Shown: positions 25,534 to 35,824 of the stretch, piece by piece
Layout: each line of letters opens with the position of its first letter
Numbering within the stretch: position 1 is the first letter of the stretch
NCBI RefSeq assembly: GCF_000332155.1
Contig: NZ_KB235903.1
Location: 1,040,184 to 1,104,183 of the forward strand
Length of the DNA: 64,000 nucleotides
Reading direction: 5' to 3'
Source: Kamptonema formosum PCC 6407
GTDB lineage: Bacteria; Cyanobacteriota; Cyanobacteriia; Cyanobacteriales; Microcoleaceae
Translations under genes and position numbers: made by a program
The notes under the pieces: generated by a model
Told to the model about the DNA's origin: nothing
The model's database searches: none
The model's input: the letters and a program-made list of their open reading frames with translations, nothing else

Positions 25534-26862
25534 CTACGGGATAATTTCATTGCTAGAGCTTTTACTTTTTCTACTAGGGTTAGGTGTTAACTCTGGCGGC
25601 GAAACTTGAACAGAACCCCATTCTTTCAAAAAGATATTTAGGAGAGCTTCTTGCTGTGCGCGAAATTCCTCAACATTTTCCCCTCCATTCATCATCACAA
25701 ACCAAACAGTTCCTTGTTTTTTAGTTGGTAGTGCTCCTCCTAAAGCGCTAACATAATCGAGAGTTCCAGATTTGACAACAGCTAATGGCGGAATCTTGCG
25801 CTCATTTAAGATTCCCGGATCTTTTCCAACTACTGTTAAAACATCTGCAATTGTCATATTGTAAGGTTGCAAATAGCGCTCAAGTGCTAAAAACATTGCA
25901 CAGGCGGCGCGAGGAGAAATCCGATTTTCTTCACTTAAGCCAGAACCATTAACGAGTTGAATTTCTGCGGGGGGAACTCCTGCGATTTCTGCGGCTTTTT
26001 GGGCTACTACTTTTGCTCCGCCGACAGTATCAGCTAACATATCAGCCATCAAATTATTGCTGTATTGATTCATTTTCTTTACGAGTTCGGCTAAAGGTAA
26101 AGAATAATGGCGAACTAGAGGCTGAATATTGGTAGGAGTTGTGGGTAAAACTTGTACTGAACCGTCAATTATTATCTGTGGTTTAGGAGTTCCTACTGGC
26201 AAAGTTTGATATTGGCTTTCAGCTTCTGAAGACCAAATTTGGCTATTTAACCCCTCTTTAAGCAGAGAGCCGGCTTTTTGGGGGTCAAGTTCAAAGTTCA
26301 TGTAAAATTTACCGATAATTATCAAATTGCCAGTTATTCGCTTAATACCTTTTTGATTTAAGGTGTTACCGAGGGCAATTGCTTCTTCCCAGATAAATAA
26401 CGGATCTTCGTCTCCCTGAATTACTAAATCGCCTTTTAATATCCCTTTTTCAATGGGGCCGGTTGCATTGATTACAGTGACAAATTGACGATCTGGGCCA
26501 AAAGTTTGCAAGGCTGCTAGAGTTGTTGCTACTTTGGTAATTGAAGCTGCTGGTAGAGGGATTGTGCCTTGATGATTTGCTAAAAGAGTGTTTTTAGATT
26601 GTATCCACACCCCTTGTTTTTCTTTAGAAACTCCTTTAGCAGCTAGTTTTTTGATGTATTGCTGAATGATAGAATTAGCTGCTGTATCTGGATTAGCTGG
26701 AGATAAAATTGATAATTTATCTTCTTTCTTGACTGAGGCAGGAGTGGCATCAGACTGAGGAGATGGAGATGGAATTTTAGGTGCTTCATTAGCAGTACAT
26801 CCAGCAATAATTACTAGAACTATTCCCGATATTGCCGCAGTCAAGTGTCTGATTTTTAGCAT
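25534..26862 (-). CDS. D-alanyl-D-alanine carboxypeptidase/endopeptidase (peptidase S13, PBP4 type)
   Basis: At 442 residues, an N-terminal lipobox-like segment (VLVIIAGC) suggests a lipoprotein anchored on the periplasmic side. Penicillin-binding motifs: SxxK in AASITKVATT (about residue 105), SxN in QYSNNLMADML (about 266) and KSG in VVKSGTLDYV (about 362). It trims or hydrolyses peptidoglycan stem peptides and cross-links. The large insertion after SxxK typical of class C PBPs is present but short. It is monocistronic, convergent with the cyclase and divergent from the EVE gene. Confidence 0.92.
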   Translation of the reverse strand: MLKIRHLTAAISGIVLVIIAGCTANEAPKIPSPSPQSDATPASVKKEDKLSILSPANPDTAANSIIQQYIKKLAAKGVSKEKQGVWIQSKNTLLANHQGTIPLPAASITKVATTLAALQTFGPDRQFVTVINATGPIEKGILKGDLVIQGDEDPLFIWEEAIALGNTLNQKGIKRITGNLIIIGKFYMNFELDPQKAGSLLKEGLNSQIWSSEAESQYQTLPVGTPKPQIIIDGSVQVLPTTPTNIQPLVRHYSLPLAELVKKMNQYSNNLMADMLADTVGGAKVVAQKAAEIAGVPPAEIQLVNGSGLSEENRISPRAACAMFLALERYLQPYNMTIADVLTVVGKDPGILNERKIPPLAVVKSGTLDYVSALGGALPTKKQGTVWFVMMNGGENVEEFRAQQEALLNIFLKEWGSVQVSPPELTPNPSRKSKSSSNEIIP

Positions 26863-27024
26863 TACTTTAATTTAGCTCAACTTGATCCCAATCGGGACTT
26901 ACGCCAAACTATATTATAATGTAATCGTGTTTATTAACGCAAGAAGTGTAAAAATTACGGGTAACTTTGAAGTAAAGACTGTTACGGGCAATGCCACTCT
27001 ACGTTTAATTATTTTATTCTACTT

Positions 27025-27474
27025 ATGAACTATTGGCTGATGAAATCGGAACCCAATGTTTACAGTATCACAGATTTGAAACGGGATCTTACTTCTCTAT
27101 GGGACGGTGTTCGCAACTATCAAGCTCGCAATTATTTACGGCAAATGAACCAGGGAGACTTAGTATTTTTCTACCATTCTAATAGTAATCCGCCGGGAAT
27201 TGTCGGTTTAATGCGTGTAATTGAAACCGGGATATCCGATCCTACTCAATTTGACCATCAAAGTGAATATTACGATCCTAAGTCAACTTTAAATGCTCCT
27301 CGATGGCAGACAGTTAGTGTGGAATTTGTTGAGGAATTCGCTAAATTAATATCGCTCGATCTGCTTAAACAAGAGTTTACTAACGATCGGCTTTTATTGG
27401 TTCAAAAGGGGAATCGGTTATCAGTAATGCCCATAGCTGAGGATGTAGCTAAGAAGATATTGGCGATGAAATAA
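27025..27474 (+). CDS. EVE domain-containing protein
   Basis: This 149-residue single EVE domain belongs to the PUA-like superfamily: MNYWLMKSEPNVYSITDLKRD, WDGVRNYQARNYLRQM, GDLVFFYHSN, PGIVGLMRVIE and DRLLLVQKGNRLSVMPI. EVE domains bind modified DNA or RNA bases, and many bacterial copies stand alone as here. No restriction or modification gene is adjacent, so a defence role is not indicated. It sits between a divergent carboxypeptidase and a convergent histidine kinase. Confidence 0.92.
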   Translation: MNYWLMKSEPNVYSITDLKRDLTSLWDGVRNYQARNYLRQMNQGDLVFFYHSNSNPPGIVGLMRVIETGISDPTQFDHQSEYYDPKSTLNAPRWQTVSVEFVEEFAKLISLDLLKQEFTNDRLLLVQKGNRLSVMPIAEDVAKKILAMK

Positions 27475-27508
27475 TATTAGCACTATGATAAAAATACTAG
27501 CACTATGC

Positions 27509-30500
27509 TTAAGAGGGTCTAAGCGGAATCATAACTTTAAATTCTGCGCCTTCTCCCGGTGTGGAAATACATTCTAAAGTTCCACCGTGCCGCTCTGTGA
27601 TAATCTGATAACTAATTGATAGACCCATCCCTGTACCTTTACCAACAGCTTTGGTGGTAAAAAATGGGTCAAAAAGTCGCTCTAGCACGCTTTTTTGTAT
27701 TCCTGGCCCATTATCAATAATCCTAATTTCTACATAGTTAGCATTCGATACTTGAGTGTAAATGCTAATACTGCTCGGCATTTGCTTCATTTCATTTATA
27801 GACCTTTGTGCATCTCTTTCATCTAGGGCATCCAAGGCATTGCTCAGAATATTCATAAACACTTGATTTAGCTGTCCGGCACTACACTCAACTAAAGGCA
27901 ATTTGCCATATTCTTTGATAATATTAATCGCAGGTCGGTCGCTTTTTGCCTTAATTCGATGTTGCAAAATCATCAGCGTACTGTCGATACCTTCATGAAT
28001 GTTTACTTCCTTCATTTCGGCTTCGTCCATACGTGAAAAGGTGCGTAGAGAGGTGACAATTTGTTGGATTCGCTCAGATCCTACTTTCATGGAAGAGAGA
28101 ATTTTTGGTAAATCTTCTAATAAAAATTCAATATCACTCGCTTCAATTTCCTCTTGGATTTCCCTAACTGGCTCTGGATAGTGTGTTTGGTAAAGTTGTA
28201 GCAGTTTAAGTAGATTTTGAGTATAGTCATTGGCGTAGGTAAGATTGCCATAGATAAAGTTAACTGGGTTATTAATTTCATGGGCAACTCCAGCAACTAG
28301 CTGACCTAAACTAGACATTTTTTCACTCTGAATCAGTTGAGATTGAGTGCGTTGTAGCTGTCGCAAGGCTAGCTCTAAATCGAGGGCTTGCTGTCTTAAT
28401 TGGGATTCTGAATGCCGCAGAGTTTCTTCTACAAGTTTGCGATCGCGAATGTCACGGGCAATACCCATAAAACTAATAATATTACCCTTAGCATCTTTAA
28501 CAGGCGAAATATTACAGGTAATCCAATGCCAACTACCGTCTTTATGTTGGGTTCGCAACTCAAGTCCAGCCTGCTTCTCGCCAGTTTCAATAATACAGTT
28601 AAGAACTGCTGTAACGGCTGGCAAATCTTGAGGGTAAATCAAGGGTACAAAAGACTTTCCTAAGAGTTCTGATATCTCATAGCCGATGAGATCGGATATC
28701 TTGGGCGAAAGATATGTGAATATTGAATCTATTGAATGTTCGTAAATCAAATCATTGGCATTTTCTACTAATCTACGGAATTTAGCTTCACTTTCAGCAA
28801 GGGCGGCTTCTGCTAGTTTACGTAAGCTAATATCGCTAGCGATACCTGTTGCACCTAATATATTTCCTGCCTCGCCACGTAGCGCGATCGCATTAAATAT
28901 GAGATTGATAAGTCGGCCATCTTTAGCAATTTGAATACTCTCATACTGAAGGAGTGCTTCTCCACCTAAAACACAAGTAAAAGCTTCAAAATCTTTCTGA
29001 ATTTGTTGGGGTGGGATAAAGTCAGTAAACTGCCTACCGATCATTTCTTCCGGCTCATAGCCGTAAATTTTTTTAACTGCTGGGTTAACAAAAGTATAGC
29101 GTCCTTCCAGATCTACAGACCAGATCATATCTTGAGATGTATTGACTAAGCTGCGATATTTGCTCTCACTTTCTTGGAGAGCAATTTCTGCGGCTTTACT
29201 GTTAGTAATATTAGTGGCAGTAACTACTAACTGGTGAATTTGTAAATTGCGATCGCGCAATGGAGTCACATTTAGCAGCCACCAAGTTTCGTCACTATTG
29301 ATATAAAATCGCTCCTCAAAAGAAATAGTTTTTCTATATCTAATAGCTTCTGCAAAATGCTGGCAGTAGAGTGTTGCCATATCAAGGGAAAGTGCCTCTG
29401 ATATGGTTTTTCCTAGTAGGAATTCTATCGGTAATCTGGTGATTCTTTCCATTGCGGGATTGAAGCGAACGTAGCGAAAATCCGCCCCACCATCCAACAC
29501 ATCTAAGACAAAAATACCGTAATCTACGCCATCCCAAATTCCCTGTAAAAATTGCGCTTGTTGCTGAAGTTGTTGCTCTACTTGTTTGCGTAAGCGCAGC
29601 TCGTCGTAGACATCACTAATTTCTGTAGAAACCCCCACCATTCCAATTACTTCGCCAGTGGCGTTGCGAACCGGAGATAGTTGACTTTCGTATACTGCAT
29701 CGGCTAATTCAGTAATCACACCCTTGACTTTTTCCCCGGCTAGAGCGCGATTTATGCTATCAATAGTATCTGGTATATCTGGGTAAAGTTCGCTAACAAA
29801 TTGACCCACGACTTCGCCTGGTTGCAATCCTATAGCTTCCAATCCTTTACCTTCAGAAAAGGTGAAGCGACCTTGAGTATCGATCGCAAATAAAATCAAG
29901 GGTGCAGATGATAGTAAAGTTAGCAGTCGAGATTCACTTTGCTCTAATGCGGCTGTGCGTTTTTCTATTTCTGCTTCTAGTTCTTCGTTAACTTGCCGCA
30001 AGGCTATTTCTCTTTGCTTACGAACTGTGATGTCTTGACCGAAACCAGTTGTGCCAATGATTTTACCTTCGCTATAAATCGGAGTTTTTATTGTTTCGAC
30101 CCATAAATTATTTCCTAATGTATCGACAACTACTTCTTCAACTACTTTTTGTTGTCCTGAAACAATGACTTGAAAATCGTCTTCACGATATTTTGCCGCT
30201 AATTCTGCTGGCCAGAGCTCGAAGTCAGTTTTGCCTACTATATCTTCTGGAGTCCGACCGCAAGCTCTGGCAAAGGGTTCGTTAACTGCAATATATCTGC
30301 TTTCTGGGTCTTTGAGCCAAGCAATATGGGGTATATTGTTAAGCAGGGATTTAATCTGGCGTTCTTGTTTTTTTAGGTTTTCTTCTGCTAATTGCCGATC
30401 GAGTATTTCTTGTTGCAACTGAGTCACACTCTGTTGCAATCGATCTGTACGCTCCTCAACTGCCTTTTCTAATTCTGCATTTGATTGCCGTAAGGCTGAC

Positions 30501-30589
30501 TCTGCCTTTTGGCTTGTTGCTAACTGTGTTTCTAACTCAGCGACGCGATCGCGTAGTATTGTCAATTGGTGCAGCAATTCAGCGGACAT
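27509..30589 (-). CDS. Soluble multi-PAS sensor histidine kinase
   Basis: This 1026-residue protein has no transmembrane helix. An N-terminal coiled coil (about 1-60) precedes five PAS domains: about 64-190 (IPHIAWLKDPESRYIAVN), 220-330, 345-470, 475-595 (TSQDMIWSVDLEGRYTFVN) and 602-725 (ANDLIYEHSIDSIFTYLS). PAC motifs follow several of them (ATGIASDISLRK, GIARDIRDRK). The kinase core follows, with His about 770 in [17 protein letters not shown] box NQVFMNILSNALDAL, G1 IRIIDNGPGI, F and G2 [19 protein letters not shown]. It probably integrates redox, light or small-molecule signals. No response regulator is adjacent. The core is paralogous to those at 7572-9401 and 46919-48193. Confidence 0.94.
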   Translation of the reverse strand: MSAELLHQLTILRDRVAELETQLATSQKAESALRQSNAELEKAVEERTDRLQQSVTQLQQEILDRQLAEENLKKQERQIKSLLNNIPHIAWLKDPESRYIAVNEPFARACGRTPEDIVGKTDFELWPAELAAKYREDDFQVIVSGQQKVVEEVVVDTLGNNLWVETIKTPIYSEGKIIGTTGFGQDITVRKQREIALRQVNEELEAEIEKRTAALEQSESRLLTLLSSAPLILFAIDTQGRFTFSEGKGLEAIGLQPGEVVGQFVSELYPDIPDTIDSINRALAGEKVKGVITELADAVYESQLSPVRNATGEVIGMVGVSTEISDVYDELRLRKQVEQQLQQQAQFLQGIWDGVDYGIFVLDVLDGGADFRYVRFNPAMERITRLPIEFLLGKTISEALSLDMATLYCQHFAEAIRYRKTISFEERFYINSDETWWLLNVTPLRDRNLQIHQLVVTATNITNSKAAEIALQESESKYRSLVNTSQDMIWSVDLEGRYTFVNPAVKKIYGYEPEEMIGRQFTDFIPPQQIQKDFEAFTCVLGGEALLQYESIQIAKDGRLINLIFNAIALRGEAGNILGATGIASDISLRKLAEAALAESEAKFRRLVENANDLIYEHSIDSIFTYLSPKISDLIGYEISELLGKSFVPLIYPQDLPAVTAVLNCIIETGEKQAGLELRTQHKDGSWHWITCNISPVKDAKGNIISFMGIARDIRDRKLVEETLRHSESQLRQQALDLELALRQLQRTQSQLIQSEKMSSLGQLVAGVAHEINNPVNFIYGNLTYANDYTQNLLKLLQLYQTHYPEPVREIQEEIEASDIEFLLEDLPKILSSMKVGSERIQQIVTSLRTFSRMDEAEMKEVNIHEGIDSTLMILQHRIKAKSDRPAINIIKEYGKLPLVECSAGQLNQVFMNILSNALDALDERDAQRSINEMKQMPSSISIYTQVSNANYVEIRIIDNGPGIQKSVLERLFDPFFTTKAVGKGTGMGLSISYQIITERHGGTLECISTPGEGAEFKVMIPLRPS

Positions 30590-30671
30590 AAACTGATTGT
30601 TAAGTTAAGCTGTTACCCAATCTACAGTCTAGACCCAATTTTGAGTTACACGGAAATTAAGCTTACAGAAC

Positions 30672-32594
30672 TTACGATCTTTCCCGCCAAATTTTAATAG
30701 ATCGATCGCTTCCCCCACTCGCTAAACTCTTCCCATCCCCGCTAAAAGCAAGAGACAAAACATCCCCAGAATGACCGCTGAGAATTTCCAGCAAAACGCC
30801 TGTATCTACGTCCCACAAAGAAATTTGACCTTCCCGACCACTGCTAGCTAAAATCTTTCCATCCCCGCTAAAGGCAACAGAGAAAACACTTTCGGAATTA
30901 TCTGCGATCGCGTGTAGCAATTCCCCTTTACCATCTCCATTTACCCGCCATAGCTTGATCGTACCATCTCGGCTACCGCTAGCTAAAATTTTCCCATCGG
31001 GACTAAAAGCTACTGCAATTATCCAGTTTGTATGACCAGACAAAGTACAAATCGATCTGCCAGTAGCAATATCCCAAAGTTGCACAGTTTTGTCCCGACT
31101 GCCACTAGCTAAAAGCTGACTATTAGGACTAAAAGCTACTGCAAAAACCCCCTCAGAATGACCCGTAATAGTTTGCGTACACTTGCCTTTCTGCAAATTC
31201 CACAATCGGATAGTTTTGTCACGACTGCTACTAACTAAACTCTGACCATCAGCACTAAAAGCAACTGTATAAACCCGGTCTGAATGTCCCACCAAACTAT
31301 ACCACCATTTGCCTTTTTTCAAATCCCACATCTGAATAGTCTTGTCGCGACTGCCACTAACTAAACTCTGACCATTAGGATTAAAAGCAACACAATTCAC
31401 CCAATCAGAATGACCTCTAAGTGTATACCATCGATTCCCTGTATCCAGTTTCCAAATCTCAATAGTATTGTCTCCACTACCGCTAGCTAAAGTTTGATTG
31501 TCAGGACTAAATGCCACAGATGTGACTGAATCTAAATGTCCCGTCATCGTATAAATAATTTCCCAAGTTGGCGATCGCAGCGGCACTGATAACTTTTTCC
31601 TAACAGGTGGAGGTGCGATCGTAGGCCCTGGCATTGTTAACTTAGGAACAGGTCTAGATGCAATTGTTGGTACTACAACTGGTTGCTGAAAATCTAAATC
31701 ATCCAGCACCTCCGTTGCCGATCTATAGCGGCGACTCAAGCTAGTTTCTAACAATTTATCTAAAATATTTCCCAGCTTAGTACTCACCGAATTTTTATTC
31801 AAATAATCTCGCCATACCCATTTATCCTCGTTGATATCGAACAAATCAAAAGGAGAAAGTTCCGTAAGCAAATGAATGCAAGTAGCACCTAAACTATATA
31901 AATCGCTGGCAAAAACTGCCTGCCCTCTAACTTGTTCAGGTGCAACATATTCGGGACTGCCGATAATAGTTCCGGTTCCTCCACCTTGAGTTACTACTTT
32001 CGCTGCACCAAAATCAACTAAAGCCAGATTTCCAACTGGGTAACTTAAAAACAAAGAAGTATCAGGAGGTTGCGGAGGTTTTCTAATAATATTGGCTGGT
32101 TTAATATCGCGATGAATCACTTGGCGATCGTGAACAAACTGCAAAACAGGTAGTAAATCTTTCAACAAACTCCGAATCTTAGCTTCACTAAAAGCACCTG
32201 CGATCGCTAATTCTTCTGCTAAATTTTCACCCCCAACAAACTCCTGAACTAAATACTGGTGGCCATCCTGTTCGAGATGGGCCAGCAGATCGGGAATTTG
32301 CGGGTGTTTTCCCAGTTCATCCAGTCTCGCCGCTTCTCGGTTAAATAATTCTGCTGCTTTCTCAGCATTATTAGTACCTAGTGACTGCGGAAAAAACTGC
32401 TTGATAACGCAGCGAGGTTTAGACGGTTTATCTTCATCAATTGCCAGGAAAGTTCTACCAAAACCCCCTCTGCCAATGGGTTTGATGGCGCGATACCGTT
32501 CTTTTAGCAACAGTTTTGCGCCACAAGTTAGGCAAAACCTTGTAGCGTCGGGATTTTGGGGGTTCTGGCAGGAGGGGTTCAGACAATAACTCAT
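30672..32594 (-). CDS. Ser/Thr protein kinase with C-terminal WD40 repeats
   Basis: At 640 residues, it starts at ATG 32594 (MSYCLNPSCQ), preferred over an upstream TTG because this N-terminus is standard for the family. A Cys4 zinc-ribbon-like element (CLNPSCQ..FCLTCG) precedes the kinase domain with glycine loop IGRGGFGRTFL, VIHRDIKPAN, LVDFGAAKV and SPEYVAPEQVRG. After a Pro-rich linker come seven WD40 units beginning near residue 350 (GHLDSVTSVAFSPDNQTLASGSGDNTIEIW and so on), enough to close one beta-propeller. There is no transmembrane helix, so the propeller is probably a cytoplasmic partner-binding platform. The repeats are very similar at DNA level (CGACTGCCACT and similar), which favours unequal recombination. 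Confidence 0.94.
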   Translation of the reverse strand: MSYCLNPSCQNPQNPDATRFCLTCGAKLLLKERYRAIKPIGRGGFGRTFLAIDEDKPSKPRCVIKQFFPQSLGTNNAEKAAELFNREAARLDELGKHPQIPDLLAHLEQDGHQYLVQEFVGGENLAEELAIAGAFSEAKIRSLLKDLLPVLQFVHDRQVIHRDIKPANIIRKPPQPPDTSLFLSYPVGNLALVDFGAAKVVTQGGGTGTIIGSPEYVAPEQVRGQAVFASDLYSLGATCIHLLTELSPFDLFDINEDKWVWRDYLNKNSVSTKLGNILDKLLETSLSRRYRSATEVLDDLDFQQPVVVPTIASRPVPKLTMPGPTIAPPPVRKKLSVPLRSPTWEIIYTMTGHLDSVTSVAFSPDNQTLASGSGDNTIEIWKLDTGNRWYTLRGHSDWVNCVAFNPNGQSLVSGSRDKTIQMWDLKKGKWWYSLVGHSDRVYTVAFSADGQSLVSSSRDKTIRLWNLQKGKCTQTITGHSEGVFAVAFSPNSQLLASGSRDKTVQLWDIATGRSICTLSGHTNWIIAVAFSPDGKILASGSRDGTIKLWRVNGDGKGELLHAIADNSESVFSVAFSGDGKILASSGREGQISLWDVDTGVLLEILSGHSGDVLSLAFSGDGKSLASGGSDRSIKIWRERS

Positions 32595-32645
32595 AACCGG
32601 AAGCAAGAATCGGCATAAGTATATATTGACACTTTCCTGATGATT

Positions 32646-33092
32646 CTATGACTCTGCTTGGATTTTCAGAGCATACTCTTTAAACCTTTCCAAATCAGCC
32701 TGAATTGTCGATTCCACCACGCGGCCCAAAAATAAATTATCCATTAATTTGCCGAGAATGCCAGGAATCGCATAAGCTACTGTTAGCCTCACAATGCTGC
32801 TACCTTTGCGATCGTAAAATCTAACTGCACCGCGATTAGGCAACCCATCGACGGATTCCCACTGAATAATCTGGCAGGGAACTAATTTCAAAATGCGGGA
32901 AAGCCAGCTAAATTCTAAGTTTCCTGTCGCTAGTTTCCACCGGGACAACTCTGGATCTTCTTCGAGAATATGCACTGATTCAATCCACTTCATCCAGCGT
33001 GGCATTTGTTCTAAGTCAGACCAAAGACTCCACGCCATTTCTATCGGGATGGCAACTTCTACTTGTACGCTATGTTCTAACCAATCTGACAT
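32646..33092 (-). CDS. SRPBCC/polyketide cyclase-like protein next to zds
   Basis: The protein has 148 residues and a START/Bet v1-like fold: VEVAIPIEMAWSLWSDLEQMPRWMKWIESVHI at the N-terminus, beta strands WKLATGNLEFSW .. RGAVRFYDRKGSSIVRLTVAYAIPG, and a long C-terminal helix (ESTIQADLERFKEYALK). Genes of this type often follow zeta-carotene desaturase in cyanobacteria, so a lipid or carotenoid-binding role is plausible but untested. The start codon is abutted by heptamer repeats (CAATTAACAATTAAAAAAATG on the minus strand), leaving no Shine-Dalgarno sequence. Confidence 0.82.
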   Translation of the reverse strand: MSDWLEHSVQVEVAIPIEMAWSLWSDLEQMPRWMKWIESVHILEEDPELSRWKLATGNLEFSWLSRILKLVPCQIIQWESVDGLPNRGAVRFYDRKGSSIVRLTVAYAIPGILGKLMDNLFLGRVVESTIQADLERFKEYALKIQAES

Positions 33093-33093
33093 T

Positions 33094-33180
33094 TTTTTAA
33101 TTGTTAATTGTTAATTGTTATTTGTTAACTGTTAACTGTTAACTGGTAATTGTTAACTGTTAACTGGTAATTGCTAACTG
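33094..33180. repeat. Heptamer short tandem repeat (TTAACTG/TTAATTG)
   Basis: About twelve units of GTTAATT, GTTAACT and variants (GGTAATT), running up to the start codon of the SRPBCC gene. Confidence 0.9.
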
Positions 33181-33250
33181 TGTTCAAAACTTAAAACTTG
33201 GGTGATAGATTGCGCTGGCGCTCCACCTATCCTACAATTCACTGAATATT

Positions 33251-33318
33251 GTAGGGGGGGCGCTGCCATAATCTCTGTCCTAATCGTAATATTATGATTG
33301 CGGCAGCGCCCACTTTAC
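33251..33318. repeat. MITE-like inverted-repeat element (GTAGGGxGGCGCTG family)
   Basis: GTAGGGGGGGCGCTGCC (33251-33267) and GGCAGCGCCCACTTTAC (33302-33318) are near-perfect inverted repeats enclosing 34 bp. It is related to the elements at 18570, 46803, 55202 and 59403, and sits in the zds-SRPBCC spacer. Confidence 0.8.
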
Positions 33319-33319
33319 T

Positions 33320-33400
33320 AATTAGAAATTAGAAATTAGCGATTAGCAATTAGCGATTAGCAATTAGCCATTAGCCATTAGCCATTACCCATTACCCATT
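33320..33400. repeat. Heptamer short tandem repeat (ATTAGAA/ATTAGCA/ATTAGCC)
   Basis: About eleven units drift from ATTAGAA through GATTAGC to CATTAGC and CATTACC. The array reaches the last codons of zds. Confidence 0.85.
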
Positions 33401-34831
33401 ACCCATTTCTAAAATCGCCTTAGCTGCCTGACGGCCTGAAATAGTTGCTCCTTCCATACTATCAATGTAGTCTTGTTGAGTGTAACTTCCTGCTAAGAAA
33501 AAATTAGCTATGGGAGTTTTTTGAGCGGGACGAAAAGCATCCATTCCCGGTGCTTCGCGATACAAAGATTGAGCTAGCTTAACTACACTATACCAAGTCA
33601 TATTTAATTCCCGTGCTGATGGGAATAAATCTAAAACTTGCTTAAGGACGTGCTGCGCGATCGCTTCATTATTCTCCTTAATAAATGGATCGCCCGGAGT
33701 TAACACCAACTGTAACAGAGAACCTTCTCCTTTCTTATAGTAATCGGCCGGACTGGCTAATGCCAAGTCAGCAAAACAGGAAAAATCGGCATCTGCTGAA
33801 TAAAGCAAATTATCTATTCCTACAGCATGACTTAACTGCTTGCGCTTCTCAGGATCGTCTAACTCTGTCACCCACCCATCAAACCGCAATTGTACCGTTG
33901 CTACTGGTACTGCATCCAATTTATAAATATTGTCAAATTCCGACCATTTGCGCCAATCATGAGGCAAAATTTTCTGCACTCCGGGGACATCGCCAGCGAA
34001 AAGGTAAGCATCTGCGGTAATAGTTTCTTCTGTTTCTCCTTTCGCGATCGCTAACCCCGTCACGCGAGTTTCGCCGCCATCTTCTGCAAACAAAATTTCC
34101 CGCACTCGCCGCCGCGTATAGATTTTAACACCCCGATCTTCCAAATATTTAACAATCGGTTTATGCAAATATTCATTCGGAGAACCCTGCAACATTCGCA
34201 TCACCGAGGCTTGAGTTCGACAAGCAAAAAACTGAAAAATTGTCAACATACACCGGGCAGAAATATTTTCAGTATCGATAAAACCCAGTGCGTAGGCGAT
34301 CGGATTCCACATCCGTTTAAGACTGCCATTATTACCACCTTGACCTCTAAACCAGTCGGCAAAACTAATATTATCTAGCTTGCGAATAGTTCTCATTGCC
34401 CCATCAAAGTCTACCAAACCCCGCACAATTGGACTCGTAGCCAGAGCAATCGAATTTTGAATTTTATCTTGTACAGATAACTGAGATGTGGTAAAGAAAG
34501 CCTTTAAACCATTAAAGGGAGCGCCAGCAATAAACCGAAAATCCAGAACTCCCGTCTCGCCGCCTCTATTAATAAAAGTATGAGTGTGTTCTTTGAGGAG
34601 CAAATTATCAAAAGCCCCTACTTTTTTCATCACTTCAAATAAGTTATAATAGCAGCCAAAAAAGACGTGCAAACCCATTTCTACGTGATTCCCGTCAGGA
34701 TCGACCCAACTCCCCACTTTACCGCCTACGAAAGGTCGGGATTCAAAAATTTCTACTTCATGTCCGGCATCGACTAAATCAATGGCACAAGTCATGCCAG
34801 CTAGTCCAGCACCCGCGATCGCAACCCGCAT
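33392..34831 (-). CDS. zds: Zeta-carotene desaturase
   Basis: The protein has 479 residues. It converts 9,9'-di-cis-zeta-carotene to prolycopene in carotenoid synthesis, using FAD. It opens with the dinucleotide-binding fold [42 protein letters not shown], and contains [11 protein letters not shown] and the plant/cyanobacterial desaturase motif [23 protein letters not shown] at the C-terminus. It is membrane-peripheral, without transmembrane helices. About 60 bp spanning its first six codons and immediate upstream region are duplicated at 38321-38378. Confidence 0.96.
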   Translation of the reverse strand: MRVAIAGAGLAGMTCAIDLVDAGHEVEIFESRPFVGGKVGSWVDPDGNHVEMGLHVFFGCYYNLFEVMKKVGAFDNLLLKEHTHTFINRGGETGVLDFRFIAGAPFNGLKAFFTTSQLSVQDKIQNSIALATSPIVRGLVDFDGAMRTIRKLDNISFADWFRGQGGNNGSLKRMWNPIAYALGFIDTENISARCMLTIFQFFACRTQASVMRMLQGSPNEYLHKPIVKYLEDRGVKIYTRRRVREILFAEDGGETRVTGLAIAKGETEETITADAYLFAGDVPGVQKILPHDWRKWSEFDNIYKLDAVPVATVQLRFDGWVTELDDPEKRKQLSHAVGIDNLLYSADADFSCFADLALASPADYYKKGEGSLLQLVLTPGDPFIKENNEAIAQHVLKQVLDLFPSARELNMTWYSVVKLAQSLYREAPGMDAFRPAQKTPIANFFLAGSYTQQDYIDSMEGATISGRQAAKAILEMGNG

Positions 34832-34876
34832 CTTACCTCTTCCTTTTCTATGCCATTACAGATTATAACAAGGATT
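34815..34876. repeat. Direct repeat A: 5' end of zds and upstream sequence
   Basis: This 62-bp block begins GCGATCGCAACCCGCAT and ends AACAAGGATT. It recurs in the same orientation at 38321-38378 with three substitutions and one 4-bp deletion (TTCT). The two copies bracket the accessory genes at 34925-38233. Confidence 0.9.
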
Positions 34877-34924
34877 GTAGCGGTGCATATTGTTAGCTCT
34901 CTGTGTCCAGTATTTAATTAATTT

Positions 34925-35824
34925 TTACCTGGGTTGCTTTTCAGGTGGTGTTTTATATGGGCGGCGAAAATTCTCAGCCATTGCTTCTTCAGGGCTAGCA
35001 AAACACCAGTATACCTTCACACCTGCTCTTTCATGTGTGTAATAGTAGATGCCGCGTGCATCTAATTCATCGATCTCGGCAGTAGCCCGAATAGGAAATT
35101 GTGCCGGACAACTGTAGCTATCTCTGGGAGGTACACCATACCTCAATCCTCGTTTTCTTCGCTCTTGTTTAACATATTGTTGATAGCTTTCTTCTTCTCG
35201 TCTTTTTCGTTCTTCCTCATGAAACCTTTGTTGTCTCTGTTCTTCCTCCCATACTTTTCGTTCACTTCTTTTTATATCATTCTGCCTTTGAGCTTTTCTA
35301 ATGCCGAGATTGAGTTCTCGATATGCTTCACTAAATTCAGGATATTTCCTCAATAAGTCTGGAGAATCAGACAAATGCTTTGATATGATACTTGCTGCCT
35401 CCTTATATGTTTGTACCGCTTTCTCCAATTCATTTTCTTCTAAAGAATTTATATCCTCTAGATTTTCTTGTGTAAATTTAGTAAAGAGAATCATTGCAGG
35501 TTTCAAGCCTATCCACTCAGATGGAACGGAGTAAATAGATGAGATGGCAGGTGCTACAGCGGACAGTATAATTCCCGCTATTAGAATGAGATAGAAAAGT
35601 AACAACTGCTTTAGCGTGATGTAACCACAAGCCCAAAGTAGGAAAACAACGACACAAGTTTTTAGGATCTCTCTGATTGCTTTGATAGTAATGAGGGTTA
35701 CAACTACAACTTTCTGAACTGGTTCAGGCAGCCTATTGAAAAGCTTGACTATGGCAAGCGGATATTTTGAAATTTCACCACAGAGTTCCGCTCTAGTTTT
35801 AGCAATTAATCCATATCTTTTTTT
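34925..35824 (-). CDS. Membrane and C-terminal half of a frameshifted CHAT protein
   Basis: The frame is open from 35824 without any ATG. A TTG at 35605 would start a 226-residue protein, but the 71 codons upstream are clearly protein-like (RYGLIAKTRAELCGEISKYP .. LPEPVQKVVVVTLITIKAIR). It begins in the A9 run at the end of the CHAT gene, in the -1 frame, so a slip there gives one polypeptide of about 487 residues. Features are two or three hydrophobic helices (KVVVVTLITIKAI, CVVVFLLWACGYI, LLLFYLILIAGIILSAVA), a highly charged coiled coil (RKVWEEEQRQQRFHEEERKRREEE) and a Cys-containing C-terminal domain (YSCPAQFPIRATAEID .. VKVYWCFASPEEAMAENFRR). The last resembles a short extracytoplasmic sunset-type module. 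Whether it is translated by frameshifting or is a broken gene is open. Confidence 0.7.
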   Translation of the reverse strand, partial: KKRYGLIAKTRAELCGEISKYPLAIVKLFNRLPEPVQKVVVVTLITIKAIREILKTCVVVFLLWACGYITLKQLLLFYLILIAGIILSAVAPAISSIYSVPSEWIGLKPAMILFTKFTQENLEDINSLEENELEKAVQTYKEAASIISKHLSDSPDLLRKYPEFSEAYRELNLGIRKAQRQNDIKRSERKVWEEEQRQQRFHEEERKRREEESYQQYVKQERRKRGLRYGVPPRDSYSCPAQFPIRATAEIDELDARGIYYYTHERAGVKVYWCFASPEEAMAENFRRPYKTPPEKQPR